Assembly: GCF_041381155.1 (NCBI RefSeq)
Contig: NC_091135.1
Coordinates: 48,644,086-48,708,085 of the forward strand
DNA length: 64,000 bases
Origin: Argopecten irradians
Lineage: Eukaryota > Mollusca > Bivalvia > Pectinida > Pectinidae
Reading direction: 5' to 3'
A model generated the notes under the pieces. It was not told the origin of the DNA and ran no database searches. It saw only the letters and a program-made list of their open reading frames with translations. Positions 1 through 12,515 of the stretch are shown piece after piece; within the stretch, counting starts at the first letter, position 1; each line of letters begins with the position of its first letter. Position numbers and translations under genes: made by a program.

Positions 1-100
1 GAATGCTTTATGGTGAAAATATTAAGTAAACGTTCTCAATATTGGGAAAAAGAAAATGGAACATTGACTAAATGTGTTGTGAAAAACTTTGTTATTACAG

Positions 101-2691
101 TTACTGTCTCAGGGTGTGAATCCAGGAATATCGTACCAGTATGCTATGCCTAAAGTTTTACCGACAGTATTTGCAGTCCCCCATAACCATACATGGAGCG
201 TAAAACTAACCCATTGTAGTGAACAGTGTGCTGGTGGTGTCCAAACCTCTACTGCTCACTGCTCTCGTGAGGATGGGGAGGAAGTCAACCCTCGGCTCTG
301 TGATCCAAGGTCAAGGCCACAAACAGGCGTGTCTTCATGTAATGTCATGCCATGTACTCCAAGGTATGTTATGAGGGGTGTCATGGTGACGTCAACAGAA
401 AGTGTCATGGTCATGGAAACGTTTAGAAAATACTTTCATATCAAAATAAAGAAGGTCAGAGTTTAGAGAAAAAATGATTTATTACAAAGATTTTAAATTC
501 AAAGAAGTTATGTGAGGTCAGAAATCAGTCTTTTTTATACATTCTTAATGGGAAACAGAAAACTGCACATATAGTTCTCTCAAGTTAAATAGTGTACACC
601 TGAATCACAATTGTCAATTTCTGACTTAAATACAGATGGTTTACTGAACCCTGGGGTGACTGTACAAAAACCTGTGGGGGAGGGAAGCAAAAGCGCAGAG
701 TGTTCTGTCGACAGAAAACCTCCCAGAAAGAGGATCGTAGAGTCAGTAAACGTCGCTGTGACAAAAACCTCCGACCAGCCAAAAAGATTGCCTGTAACAC
801 ACAAGAGTGCCCACCTGCTTGGCACATGAAAAAATGGTCTGAGGTAAATAGTCATTCAGATAACTTTAAGAGTTATTGCTCTTTTATGTTATATCATGCA
901 AATGTAAAGTGTAAATATCTTTTGAAATATAAAATATTTATATAAAAGTTTGCATGAAAGAAGGCTAGATGGTTTAACATGTTTAAGGATGTTGAGTTCA
1001 GGAACATAATAAAGGTTTTAAAAAAGTATATTGAAATGAAAAAATTTTGAAATTGAGTATATTTAATACAATGACCCAATTTGTTTAACATTTATGACCA
1101 TTATGTTTTGGCAGTGCTCAACAACCTGTGGCCCTGGTACAAAAACCCGAGAAGTGACATGTCGCAGCCGTACCAGTCGCGGTCCAATAAATCTTCCAGA
1201 CACTATGTGTCAACACCAACTAGCTGTGACTACCACAAAGAAATGTCAGGTGGCCAAATGTCCACCTGTTATCACCTACCAATGGGTGGTATCGTCCTGG
1301 GCAGAGGTACGGCTCTTACGAAAAATATAACTTAATTAATTAGATAATATCAGCAAAACATTACATTTGTTAATAGATTTCCTGAACAAGCAAAAAGAAA
1401 GAAAAAAAGATAAGATTTTTCAATGAAGTGCTTGGTTCATTCTAGCTTTATATTCATTTTGTTGGTTGGTTGTTGTGACCTGTTAGCATCTACTTTCTTT
1501 ATACTGCGTGCCATGCAGGAGTAGAAATGTCCTCTTTTATAGGCTGTGGTACATCTCGGCCAGGGAATATAACATAGAGCCTTTCTCACTGGGGCAAACA
1601 CACAAAATCAAGGCCAAAACTTGGGCATTATCAAGAGCAATAGAGATGGTAGGAGGTTATTTTGGAAAAGATGGAAATAATATGAGCTCAAATTTTGTAG
1701 CCTTTGTTGATCGTTTATATTCATAAGATTAAATGAGAGGTTAGGTTGCAATAAGAACCACAAGTCATTTCAGCCAGAGAACATGTATCAATGAGATTGG
1801 AGTCAGCTTGGCTGCATTTATAGTTCATAACAAAAATATAAAATAACATGCATATGTAAACTCAAGATTCAATTGGTTCCTCTTGCAGTGTACATCAACC
1901 TGTGATACTGGGGTTCGCATAAGGAAGCTAAAGTGTGGGAAACAGAAAAATGGCAGAGGCTGGAAGATGGATAGCATTGCAAAATGTCGTGATCTCGTTC
2001 AACCAAACATTCCACTAGAGGAAGAATGCCAGCTCCCAGCGTGTCCAGTGGTGGAACCTCCTCCATTTTGGTTCTCATCACCATGGTCACAGTGCTCAAT
2101 GACATGTGGCGCCGGGATCCAGACACGCCTGGTCCACTGTATGGATAGAAAGACTCAAGGCCTGGCATCAGGATGTCCAGCCAGCACCAAACCATTGTCC
2201 AGACGCAGATGTCAGACCAAAACCTGTCCAACACCTGGTAAGAAAAGTCATCTGTAAAATATCATATTGAGCTCTGATCAGGGATTACCTCTCATTTATT
2301 CCTATTGTCCATCACTCCTTATACTCCTCAGGAGGTATGATTCAATATTTTGTAAAACAATACTGCACCACCACTGCAAATCATGCTTCTGTTAAAAGAT
2401 AAAAATTGGTACTTTATAACAAATAGAAAATGTAGGAAATGATGGCAGGATGACAGAAAGAAGAAAAGAATGAGTGATGATGGTCATCATTGAATTTAGC
2501 AAAGTGTGCAGTTTTCATTTCGTTTTCATTTATGTCTCTACACAGAGTCTTAATACTTATTGTGCTTGTTTATTTCAGATCCATTGTGTATAGACCAGTT
2601 CCAGTGGTGCCATCTAGTACCAAAACATGATATATGTAACCATCATTTCTATGGACGTAAATGTTGTTTATCATGTAAACCCAAATCATGA
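101..2691 (+). CDS. ADAMTS16/18-like: ADAMTS16/18-like metalloprotease, C-terminal five exons (partial)
   Basis: Secreted matrix metalloprotease of the ADAMTS family; only the non-catalytic C-terminal part is in the window and the protease exons lie to the left. Exons by GT-AG and phase: 101-363, 636-843, 1115-1306, 1889-2237, 2579-2691 (stop TGA). Exon 1 carries the end of the spacer (NPGISYQYAMP) and one TSP1 repeat. Four more TSP1 repeats follow, with WFTEPWGDC, WHMKKWSEC, WVVSSWAEC and WFSSPWSQC starts, each with six cysteines. Introns repeatedly split the repeat just before its first Cys. The last exon is a PLAC domain (LCIDQFQWCHLVPKH, then NHHFYGRKCCLSC). Five C-terminal TSP1 repeats plus PLAC, and the HxFYGxxCC ending, resemble vertebrate ADAMTS16/18. 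Family is sure; the subgroup is inferred from memory of those C-termini. Confidence 0.88.
1507..1665 (-). repeat. tRNA-derived SINE fragment in an ADAMTS intron
   Basis: Fragment of the common SINE of this window (full copy described at 43846-44357), covering the tRNA-like head: 'cttttataggctg', 'atctcggccaggg', 'aggccaaaac'. Diverged. It sits in the intron between exons 3 and 4. Confidence 0.6.
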
Positions 2692-4395
2692 CCATATCCA
2701 TATTGAATCTAGACCAAACACACTCATCACTGTGATGGTGATGTCAGCTTCAATAGCTGTACCTACCAGCATTGGGTTGCACGTCGTCATTTCTGTAATG
2801 AAAATTAGGCAAAGCAGCAGAAGACGATGTGGCAAAATACTCAAAACTATTCCATGATGGAAGAATGAGCATGGGTTATTGATTGACAGAAGTTTGCTAA
2901 AAAACAATATGTTGGATTACTGCAATACCACCGTTTTTCGGGATGTGCAATGTTGGTCCTACAATGACAGTCCAAGTACTCTCGGATGTACTCTGGTGAT
3001 TCTACAGTACCAGTATTTACCCGGTTGTGCCATGGTGATCTTACAACATTAACCAGTTGTATCATAGTCCATCCATACTAGTGTTTATCTGTGCGGTTTC
3101 TCATGAAATGACAAAGACCAACTTTCATTATTACGGTCATTGTTAATGGTTTCTTATCGTAATGCCAAGAAATGAACATTGCTTTTTCTTCAATGAGAAA
3201 TTTTCTGGTGCAACGTTTAGGCAGTGCTGAAAGGTATCTTGCTTGTCTAGCGAACATTAAACCTTCAAATAAATCCCTGTGTAATACTTCTTTTGAAATT
3301 ACAAGAGATTGTATGTGTCCAGAAAATATCTTTGTGATTGATATACATATATAAAACCATATGTGTTCATAATTTGTGTCTAGTGCAGATTGGGAATCAG
3401 ATGGTCATTGCTCCGCCCAGACAGAAATGTGATCCAATCAAAAATATGTTAATTGGTTTAGAAAAAAACATTGATATTTATATATACATACTGTCAGTAC
3501 AACCACGAAAATCAAATTAAGTTAATGATGTGTTTTTTTCGAATCATATAGTATGTTACCATGAGTTTTCGAAATTTGATTAGAATGTGTTATCTTCGTA
3601 ATGGAAAAGGGATTCAGTATTATTTTGTGATGCTCATGCTATTGATTTGCTGCAATACGTTGACCATTGCAAAAAGATTCTACGCAAATTTCAAGCATGC
3701 TGTTCATGAGATTTCGTTGAATGTTTAAATGTTTTACTTGAAGAATTGAGATTGAAAGGTGGCATGACAAATACAATGGGAATATGGGGATATATGGGTT
3801 TCTGTATGTGTTTTAAAGATGTGTGTCCAGTGTGACATAGATGTGTGAGCAGCAATTGTTTGTTATTTATAAAAACCACAAAGGCGACCGACCTTAAAGA
3901 CACTGAACATTGTGAAAACATAAGATGAAATATATAGCATAATTATTACATGTTTTAGCAATTCCTGGTCAGATATTTGTAAACATCATTATATGCATTT
4001 ACAATTGTGTATAACAATCACGATTATGAGTATTATTTTATATTTGTACAGTTGGAGAATATTTATTTTTGTATTAGACCCGGTATATGATGAAACAATT
4101 GGCACATGGCTGTTTAGTGTTGTTTGTAATTGTCGTATTTACATACCAATAATGTGTAGATTGTCTGGAAAAAAAAGAATATATATCTGGTGCCACCATT
4201 ACCTTATGTAACTGAATGGAGATCATCACCCAGTAAAGATATCACATCACGGCAACATGTACTTTAATTTTAGTAAGCGAGTTTGGTCCATTGTAGCATA
4301 GGAATATTTACATTGATCCAAAATATGGTTCTTTAGTCTGCTTTTCAATGGTTTACTAAATAATTGCCATCGTTGGTTTATTGGGTATGTATTTG
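2692..4395 (+). other. 3' flank of the ADAMTS gene, probable 3' UTR
   Basis: No coding exon or recognised repeat seen. AATAAA-type signals occur near 3268 and 5146, so the transcript end cannot be fixed. Short open frames here have no family resemblance. Confidence 0.4.
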
Positions 4396-4401
4396 GTATT
4401 T

Positions 4402-4506
4402 AGGTCAATTTGACCTGAAAAAATCTTGACCTGAAGTTGACCTAAAATTGAAGTCAATTTTACATTAAGATTTTTTCAGGTCAATTTCAGATCAATTTGA
4501 CCTGAC
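4402..4506. repeat. Inverted array of TGACCT/AGGTCA half-sites
   Basis: About 100 bp built of TGACCT and AGGTCA words in both orientations. 4402-4416 reads AGGTCA-ATT-TGACCT, a perfect three-spaced palindrome; 4489-4503 is the same with one change. The block 4409-4428 is repeated inverted at 4465-4483 (aagattttttcaggtc), so the DNA can fold on itself. The layout matches a nuclear-receptor IR3 site; function is not shown. Confidence 0.6.
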
Positions 4507-5890
4507 AAATCTCACCTGAAATTGACTTTAATTGAACTGAAGACATATTGCCTGTGTAGTATAATGAAAAGTCCCCTTAAAAGATGTCAGAACACCGGTT
4601 AATTTGAAAATTTGAAAAGATGCTCCACCTCCGACATAAATGTATAAATGACACTCATCATTTGGACAATAATTGGGGTTTAATAATATCATTTATTTTG
4701 CTTTTGGTGCAAGAGCAATCATTACTTCATTCCATATCGGAAATAGTGCTACGGAATTTTTTCGGGATGCAATTATTTTTAATATTTTTATCTTGAAGTA
4801 AAATTGGAAACTCAAACTTTTCAATGGTGGTAATGGTGTGAAGTAAGTAACTTTTGTAACTGAGGAAAAATACTAAATCGTCTGCTCCTGTTTTTCATAG
4901 AGAAACAAATGTACAATGTTTGTTACTTTCATTGGTGGATGTAGATATTGTAGATATATTATCTAATCATATAAGGAAGCTGTTATCAGAAAATACACTA
5001 TTATTTTGGCAAAGGAGAACAAAAGAGCATAATCTGAACTCCGTTTAGTCCAGTCAAATGAATGTTCCAAAGTATTTTTTACCTCATTGATAACAACTAA
5101 CCGGCAAATGATTTTGTTCAATCAAGTGACTGAGATTGAATAAAAATTATATTAATGATTATTATCTTAGATTATGACAGTTAAGGGATAAATTCTTTGT
5201 CTCTTATAACAATTTGTATCAAGAGGAGTGTACATGTACGTGATGTTGCTTCAGAACGGTGTATGCGAATTATGACAATGGGTACATGTGTGATTATCAG
5301 ATGTGACGTGTGGTTAACTGGTAACATGGTTATGTGTTAATATGTACCAAGGTTATGTGTTAATATGTACCAAGGTTATGTGTTAATATGTTTATATTAT
5401 ATATGTGATCATAACGTCATCATTGTTGCATCTCTTGTATTATCACCTTCATTATATGAAAAAAGTAATTCAATTAAAAAACTGACGAAAACAAGTTGAA
5501 ATGTGTGTGCAATATTTTATATCAACATATCGAAAATAGCACGAAAAACTTCTCATCAACCACTACCACCATATTAAAGGCTCTTCATCAACTTGTTGCA
5601 AATTTTAAAAAAGCGATATTCATGCCATCTACTAAATATATCAAGCTAGCATGTGATTGACCAAATAAAAAAGAGGAATTAAAATACCATTTAACACCTG
5701 CGAAATTACATAGGTGCACATTTTTTTTAATTCTGGGTCAAAGGAACGTCTCTGTGCCTTCAAATATTAGAAAACCTATGTTTCTGTCCTTATCAATAAA
5801 ATACTTCTTACTAACGCTGGGCATGATAATCAAGAAATTTTGCATGCTGTCTCATGTATTTAATTCGTGAAAGCGACTAAATTTGGTATC
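4507..5890. other. No gene seen; one short tandem repeat
   Basis: AT-rich DNA without convincing exons. It contains a 23-bp unit (ggttatgtgttaatatgtac...) in nearly three copies at 5328-5391. Confidence 0.5.
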
Positions 5891-5894
5891 TTCT

Positions 5895-6235
5895 CCCTTG
5901 ACATGGCCTCATTTGGTCTGTAGTTAAGCGTTCGCCCTTGTGAGGAAGAGTTTGGGTTATGGCCAAAACACACTCAATCTATAAATATGATTAGCAACAA
6001 ATAGAGTGGGACGCATTATTCGCCTGTTGTCAAGATAATGTGAACAACTTAAGAAGCGCATAGAACAAATATAGTGGGACGCTTGATTTGGTTATTAGAT
6101 CAACGTCCTATTAACAGACAGGGCCATTTAAACATGCAAGCCAGGCATCCTACTACTGCCCAACAGGGAGGGCGTTAAACTTATACTTGCTGCCCAAATT
6201 GCATAAAAGGCGACTAAAGTTAGGATCTTGTTTTT
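5895..6235. repeat. Rearranged SINE fragments
   Basis: Three pieces of the window's SINE. A tRNA-like head in + sense lies at about 5895-6000 (tggtctgtagttaagcgttc). A 3' end in - sense lies at about 6083-6130 (aacgtcctattaacag). A 5' end in + sense lies at about 6150-6230 (aaaggcgactaaagttagg). Diverged. Confidence 0.55.
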
Positions 6236-6504
6236 TCTCTTCTTTTTAACAAGATGTCAAGATATCTAGTTTGCTAACATTTTACAACTCAAGGACTACA
6301 AGACAAATTAATCCGCGCGCGTGAAATTCGCCTTTCTTGGTGTACGCAGGAGCTGGTAAAGGACGGATCGTGTGTGGTGATGTGTGACAGTCTGCCTATG
6401 GGGAGTTTGATCTCGTGAAGAAGGGAGTTAATTACGACTGGAACGCACTGGAAGGAATGTCCTGCTTCAGAGAAGAGCTTCCAAACGCCGCCTGCAAGTA
6501 GAAT

Positions 6505-7030
6505 TGTACCTGCTGCCCTATTGCATTATCGTAAAAGGCGAGTAAATTTAGGATTTTATCTTTTCTCTTTCTTTCTAACACTCATGTTTCTTACGTCTCC
6601 TTTAAACCACTTTGACACCGCCTCACGTTTGGCCTTCAGTTGAGCACGCCCGTGAGGTTGGCTCCGGATTCTGTCCCCTGGCCGAGACACACCAAAGTCT
6701 ATAAAAGTGTTAGTTTCTGCTCCTGTTTACGCGTGCCCCGAAACGATATATATAGCGTGACGGCACGTAACACTCTTCATGTCAGTATAGTGTGACCGGG
6801 TGGGATATGTTGCCTGGGCCGTTTTCGATTATACGGTTTGTCTGGTTGGACCTAGTTGTTCATTTATGAATTAAAGACGGTTCTGGCGATTTTACATAAA
6901 TTTCAGGCGAGCTCTGACAAAGCTCTCGCAGGCCTTACTTACTTTAACAAACGGTCGAACCGGTTGTTACGGATAAACGAAAACGGCTCTTGTATCTTCG
7001 GTGGCATACTTCAGTAATATAGCACTATAA
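6505..7030 (+). repeat. SINE copy, + sense (left arm of inverted pair)
   Basis: Begins 'aattgtacctgctgccc', then 'cgtaaaaggcgag', the tRNA-like head (ggccttcagttgagcacgcc, with 'gattctgtcccctgg' as the B-box region) and the body to 'agcactataaa'. Part of the body (about 6850-6985) is replaced by unrelated DNA. It abuts a copy of opposite sense. Confidence 0.65.
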
Positions 7031-7465
7031 AATGTATGCGGTGTGTGTAGTGCGAGGTGTGTGTTTTGGGAGACTGCGCATGTTCGTGGTGTGTCTTCTT
7101 GTATGGTGGAACTCTTGCCCTTTCTATAGTGCTGTATCACTGAAGCATGCTACCGGGTCACATAGCGACAACGGGCGAACCAGTCGCCCTACTTACTTTA
7201 TGCTGATACTAAGCAAGGACAGAAAAAAACACTTTTATAGACTTTTGTGTATCTCGACCAGAGGACAGAACCCAGAGCCTACTCACAGGGGCGAGCACTC
7301 AACAGAAGGCCAAAAGTGAGGCGGTGTCAAGGAAGACGTTAGGAAGAATAAATTAAGTTAGGAAGAATAAAAAAGATAATATCCTAAATTTAGTCGCCTT
7401 TTACTATCATGCAATAGGGGCGTCAGGTACGATTCTTACGCCCTACCTGCAGGGCCAGACATCTT
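7031..7465 (-). repeat. SINE copy, - sense (right arm of inverted pair)
   Basis: Same element in reverse orientation. It lacks its 3' tail and ends at 'cctacctgcagggcc'. Together with 6505-7030 it forms a near head-to-head inverted repeat of almost 1 kb. Confidence 0.65.
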
Positions 7466-7537
7466 GAACAATTAAGAGAAGGTCAGATAACATGGTTCTT
7501 AGATATCCTTGAGCATTGCATTATAAAAAAGGGCAAC

Positions 7538-7682
7538 AGTTTCACTGTACAAGAAAACACAACACGAGCATACCAACACGTAGTTCGCACTTCACACATG
7601 CTACACACTGCATGCATGGGAGGCCGTCCTTACATGACCCTGGCTGTTAATAGGACGTTAAAATAATCCAGTAAACAAACTT
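7538..7682 (+). repeat. SINE 3' half, + sense
   Basis: Carries the usual 3' end: 'gcatgggaggccgtcc', 'cctggctgttaataggacg'. 5' truncated. Confidence 0.65.
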
Positions 7683-7816
7683 TTGCAGGTACTTGAATAC
7701 TCGTCTCCAAAACCTGATTTTTTGTATGGTCTGTATTCTTGTCCAGCAAATTCTGTGTCCTTCGTCCAACATTAAAATTACTTCGCTGTTCGCAGAATCC
7801 ACAGTGTTGAATTCTT

Positions 7817-8224
7817 TTATTTTATTCTCGTCTTTAGAACATCAGCCACTTGTCCCTTTAAAATCTGAGCATGAAAAATCTCAAAATATCCATCATTTCT
7901 GGGTGAAAGATGTATACTAATGGATCCTCTCTGAAACAGTCGAAGAAATTTGTCATACAGAGCAAACATATTTAGCTTGAAATCTATCTGAACAAGAGTA
8001 GTAAGAGACTTCAGTATCTGACAGATACCTGGAACTTCTCTCCACCATCTTCAGCGTTGCGGATGTTTTTGCAGTCGCCGGAAGTACTAGTGTGGTCATG
8101 CTGGACGCACAAAGTCAATTGATATTTCAACTTTCTGAACATTTTATCTTTTGCAAGAAAGGTTTTGAAGACATTAATTTCCACGACTAGTTCCTCTGCT
8201 TCCTTGTAATACACTATCGAACAT
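7817..8224 (-). CDS. Two-exon coding fragment, unknown protein
   Basis: Two open segments on the minus strand splice in phase. Exon A 8224-8029 follows a CAG acceptor and ends CAG|GTATCT. Exon B 7930-7817 follows TTTCAG and ends in TAA. Joined, they give about 102 residues, starting CSIVYYKEAEELVVEI and ending GQVADVLKTRIK, with a C/H-containing stretch (LTLCVQHDHTSTSGDC). No family recognised. Upstream exons were not found before the SINE-rich DNA, so it may be a partial or dead gene. Splice signals and matching phase are the only support; chance remains possible. Confidence 0.33.
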
Positions 8225-8514
8225 CTGCTTGAAAGTTATGAACTACACGTATATATTTCAAGAAATTAAAAACAACAACCAAGGGAATCCCTTTAGTTTC
8301 ACATTTTCATCCACCTGATTTCAAATTATGTTCAGAATTGGGTTATCAAAGCCTAAATTTAACAATTTTCCCAGAGGCACATCAAATCCGGTCTCTTGCT
8401 ATATATCCAAAATACTGTTAGCAAAACTCTATCAAATTCGTTGAGTTATTTACGTCCTATTATGATCCATTTGCTATCGACTCGCTTCAATGCTGTAGGA
8501 GGGGACGACTGCTT

Positions 8515-8672
8515 AGCCGTTCTCATTATACTAAGTAATGGGACCGGGTGGGATGCTTCATTGAGATAGCAATTACAAAGAATCACAAAACCACACACAG
8601 CACACGCAATACACTGGAGATCGTCTTATAGCCCTATCTGTTAATACTAGGACGTTTACATCCAACCAACCG
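8515..8672 (+). repeat. Degenerate SINE 3' half, + sense
   Basis: Recognisable by 'ggaccgggtgggatgcttc' and the 3' end 'cctatctgttaatactagga'. Old and diverged. Confidence 0.5.
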
Positions 8673-9735
8673 ACCGCTTCAGTCCTATAACTACTCATTA
8701 TAACCCTACCGAAACATTACAGTATTGTTTGACCGCAATCTCTGGATGAAAACAGTGAAATGTTAAACTATATGGCACGTCAAACTATTTATATTCAAAG
8801 GTCGCCAAAAGGATCGTAGCACATCAAATTACTGAATTCGTTTAATAAATTTAATATGTTAAATTCTCTATTTAATGCCTTCATCACTTTAAGAATAAAT
8901 TGCATAAAACACACGTTGCCGAAGTTCACAAAGTGTAAAATCATTAATACATGTACGTATATGTATCATATTTCTTCCAGTTTATCATATTTGTAATAAT
9001 GCAAGCTTTGATTCATACGGGTTGTCTAAGTGTTGAATAGTAAACTGTTTTGTTGGGAAACCAATTCAAGTAAGAATATTGTAATCATACAACTGTTTGA
9101 AACAAGACGAAAGCAAGGAAGCCCAAAGAGAAGATATGTTTGTCGCCCCTGTTTGCGATGTGTTGCAGTGTAATTCTGGTTTGGCCGTAACAGTTAATTG
9201 GACGATAAATCCAATTAACCAAACAAAAGATTGTGTTGTAAGAGTGAGTGAAAATGGGTATGTTTGTGATGCAATTAAAAGATGTATAATAGAAAGAATT
9301 GGAGGATGTATTTGTCAGTATTTCAGCAAAGTATGGAATTTGACTTGAAAGCATGTTGCGCTGAAATGAAATACCAGTAAGACAATTTAAGTGTACATTG
9401 TATTTATATATCAAAATCATTTTCTGAAAATCGTGAAACATGACACCATGATATATGATCTATACGAAGTCTGCGAGCTGTTTGAGTTAATGCATTGTTT
9501 TAACAACTGTTAATGGTACTGTGGATAATTTATTTTCGTTAGGATCATTTTTTGTAAAGGACGTAATTTTACAATTTCGCTTGTGAGACATGATCCGCGT
9601 GATTATATGCTCGCATGTTTGTCACTATATTATATTACCTAAATACAATCCTTGGATTGCAGATCCACAGACGTCATCAGCCAGGTCCAACTCTCTCCCT
9701 GAACGTTTCGACTCCTAACCTGGAACATCCTCAAG
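8673..9735. other. No secure gene
   Basis: AT-rich. One open frame at 9097-9348 (+, 83 residues, seven cysteines, NWTINPINQT) has no initiating context or family resemblance. I do not call it. Confidence 0.4.
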
Positions 9736-9739
9736 ATGG

Positions 9740-11225
9740 CCAAATCACTGCCCGTCTGTGGATAGCTTCCAGCTCATGTCTTGTCGTCTCCACCACAGCC
9801 AGCTGGACGACTTCTCTGCTGTTCTTGATAGTCGGTCCACTGCTGCTCTCCTGTCTCTGCCCTTCACACCCAGTGCTGCAAACATTCTCCATGTTGAATG
9901 TGCAGGAAATCCTCTGCATCCGATCTCCACTGGGAAGACCCAAACCCTCCACCCTTCATACTTCCCTTCTTTCGCTCAAATGCCTCCTCACATCTTTCTT
10001 CCCATGGAACTGTCAATTCCACCATGACCATCTTCTTTCCCTGAGTTGACCATAAGAGGATATCTGGACGCAGATTGGTCTGGATGATGTCGGGGAATCC
10101 CAGTCTCCTGTCTAGATCGACCCTCATCTCCCAGTTCTGTGCGCCGTCAAGGATACCCCCCTGGTGAACAGTTGAAGAAGTGTGTCCTCTCAACCCGCCT
10201 CGTACAAAGTTGATGAATGTACAACCTTTAGCGGGCTTCCGCTTCTTAATCCTCTCCCTCTCCAGGATGTCAGCCAGTTCCCTTAGCACCTTGTCATGGC
10301 GCCATCTGTAGCGTCCTTGCGTAAGGGCGACATTGCATCCTGATAGTACAAGCGCAAGGTTCCCTGGTCGGTTGCACAATGGACAGTCTGGAGTCTCAGT
10401 CAAGCCCCATCTATGGAGGTTAGTGGGCGAGGGAAGCAGGTCGTAAATTGACCTCAGCAGGAACTGGATTCGGCAAGGTTCCATGCGCAAGATGTCCGAC
10501 CAAGACAGTCTTCTGTCTGTAGTTCCCCACCTCGTCCATGCTCCCTGGGCTCCCATCTCCACCACTTTGGACTTCCTGATTTCCTCCTCCATTTTCCTGA
10601 TGTTGTCCTGTACCATTTTCCTCTCGCCGGCTTTATCTGAAGTCCCCCAGCGCTGCACATGACTTGTACCCAGTCCCTGGCGTACTACGCACGTTGTACC
10701 AACGATGTCTTGGTGTCTCAGGCGGCTCTCAGCTGCTTCTACCGCGTTGCTTGCAGACCATTTTCCTCCACGTTCTCGTCTCTATGCCCGCGAGTCTTTT
10801 GAGTCCCTCACAGTCATCACCTGTCTTGCCTTAGCCACCTTGAACTCCTCAACCAGTAATGAAATTGGGAGCTGTAGTTTGGCTGACGATCGCGAGCTGT
10901 ACATGCCAACGCTCGTGAAGCTTGGGGGTACTCCGAGCCATCTTCGCAGGAACTTGCTGATGGTTCTTTCCAGTGCCTTTACTGTCGTTGTGGTAACCTC
11001 ATACAATGTGAGCGGCCACGTCAGAGTGGTAGAAGTCCGTACTGGAAGAGCCACGCCTTGAATTTCCCTGGAAGTCCGGTCTTGTCGATTGCTCTTAGTC
11101 CTTCTTTCACCTGTCCTTGCAGCCTCCTGATGTTGTTAGAGTCATTTAGGCTAGCATCGAACCACTTTCCCAGACACTTCATTGGGTTGTTGACGATTAT
11201 AATCTTCTGTATTGCCTTGGGTAAA
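9740..11225 (-). mobile_element. 5'-truncated LINE with restriction-like endonuclease C-terminus
   Basis: Minus-strand remnant of a non-LTR retrotransposon polyprotein. From the start it shows the region after the RT core (MKCLGKWFDASLND, LPRLTWPLTLYEVT-type, LPISLLVEEFKVAKARQVMT), then RFLLRS-like FLLRSIYDLLPSPTNL. Next come a zinc knuckle (CPLCNRPG...C, with the usual His replaced by Leu), GRYRWRHDKVL, and a PD-(D/E)xK-like block, LRPDILL...MVMVELTVPWEER. The C-terminus (GCRGFPAHSTWRMFAALGV) continues in another frame. At least two frame changes break it, and the RT core and everything 5' of it are missing. The family is the R2/Hero-like endonuclease class; the exact clade is not settled. 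Confidence 0.75.
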
Positions 11226-11399
11226 ACAGCATTTATATAATGTCTTAAATAAACCTTACATGTATTGTAAGATGCTAACCATCAATTCCATAATTTCAAA
11301 AACTATGGTGTACAATGTATATAGGATACGATAATACATATCTAATTATGTGCCCCGTCCCTTACTATTGATATGACGTAACAATGGATCACAAAATGG

Positions 11400-11865
11400 A
11401 AATGACTAACTCTTCTTTGTTATCTCATAACATAACAAATGGCCCAAGAGGCATGCCTATCACAAATTACCAAATGATGCTCAGAATGTGTTTTCCCTAT
11501 ATAAACTATAGTAAAGTTGACCCCATCCCAAGGGAAAACGTGAGACCCCATGGTCATATAATCCATAAGTTCTGTAAAGGACCTTAAGATCTTTCCATCT
11601 ATGAAGAGTATTTGATTCTACCATTTTCGGATTTTCAGAAGATTTATGAAATTGTAGTTAATTTTACCACTTTTGCCACCTCCCTCAGCCACTTAGGGGA
11701 TTGGGCCATATAATTCACAATTTCGATTGGTCTTAGGTATTGGAAGGTTTGTGCATAATTTCATTGAATTTGCTTCAGCAATTTTGGAGAAGTTGGACAC
11801 TCGACGACGGACAAAAGGCGATTAGAATAGGTCACTTATTCTTCGTCTCAGGTGACATTATAAAA
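11400..11865 (-). repeat. Fragment of the AGGTCACCTGA repeat family
   Basis: Matches 36240-36606 along its length: 'actatagtaaagttgaccc', 'atgaagagtatttgattct', and the end 'cttcgtctcaggtgac'. Truncated, non-coding; the open frames over it are by-products. Confidence 0.6.
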
Positions 11866-12515
11866 ATAAAGAACAACAATTTTACCCATTCGGGTAATTT
11901 CAATGTTTTTTTTATGCAGTAAAAAGTACGTGTCATTTGCACGGTCTCTTTTGGAGTGTATGAAGTATAACAAATCACAAGCTTTTCATTTGTTTCCTCT
12001 TTTAAGTGCATGTACTTAAATTCCGGATCTACATTCGCATTTATATCGAAAATTATATTACTACGACCCTTTAATGATACAGTATTTACAATGTTTTTCG
12101 TAGATAATAAAATGGGAGATAAGTTTTCGATTTCTACGAATACTTCATAGCAGTATGCCTATATTAGGTGACACTAACATGTTATTGTAATGTTGGAAGA
12201 GACGACCTCCAAAAGAGACCGTGCACATGTGTGTAATGCGAGGAAACTACCACAGCATATGCTCCATAAAGGATACCCCAAGTAACACAACTTCCTCAAC
12301 TCTATCTGAAGTGACAACCTTGTAGTTTGACAATATCATAAGTCTTTGCTAAGGTAGGACGTTAAAATATTTATCTGTTAAGATGTTGTTCTATAGCATG
12401 CAAAAGAGCGCCGATTAATGGTGGCCAATACAGAGATAACTACCTACCGTCAGAATCAAAATTGAAGGAGTATTAAATCTACATAATTCTGTGAATTTGG
12501 TATTACTATTTTATT
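11866..12515. other. No gene seen
   Basis: AT-rich spacer. An imperfect inverted echo of 'cacggtctcttttggag' (11940) recurs at 12206 as 'ctccaaaagagaccgtg', suggesting an old foldback element of about 290 bp at roughly 11939-12222. Confidence 0.4.

Noticed and set aside
9097-9348. Cys-containing 83-residue frame
   Set aside because: No splice partner, no signal peptide, overlapping antisense frame; likely chance.
9864-10658. Long 264-residue frame as a host gene
   Set aside because: Its zinc knuckle and RPD...ELTVPWEER block mark it as a LINE polyprotein tail.
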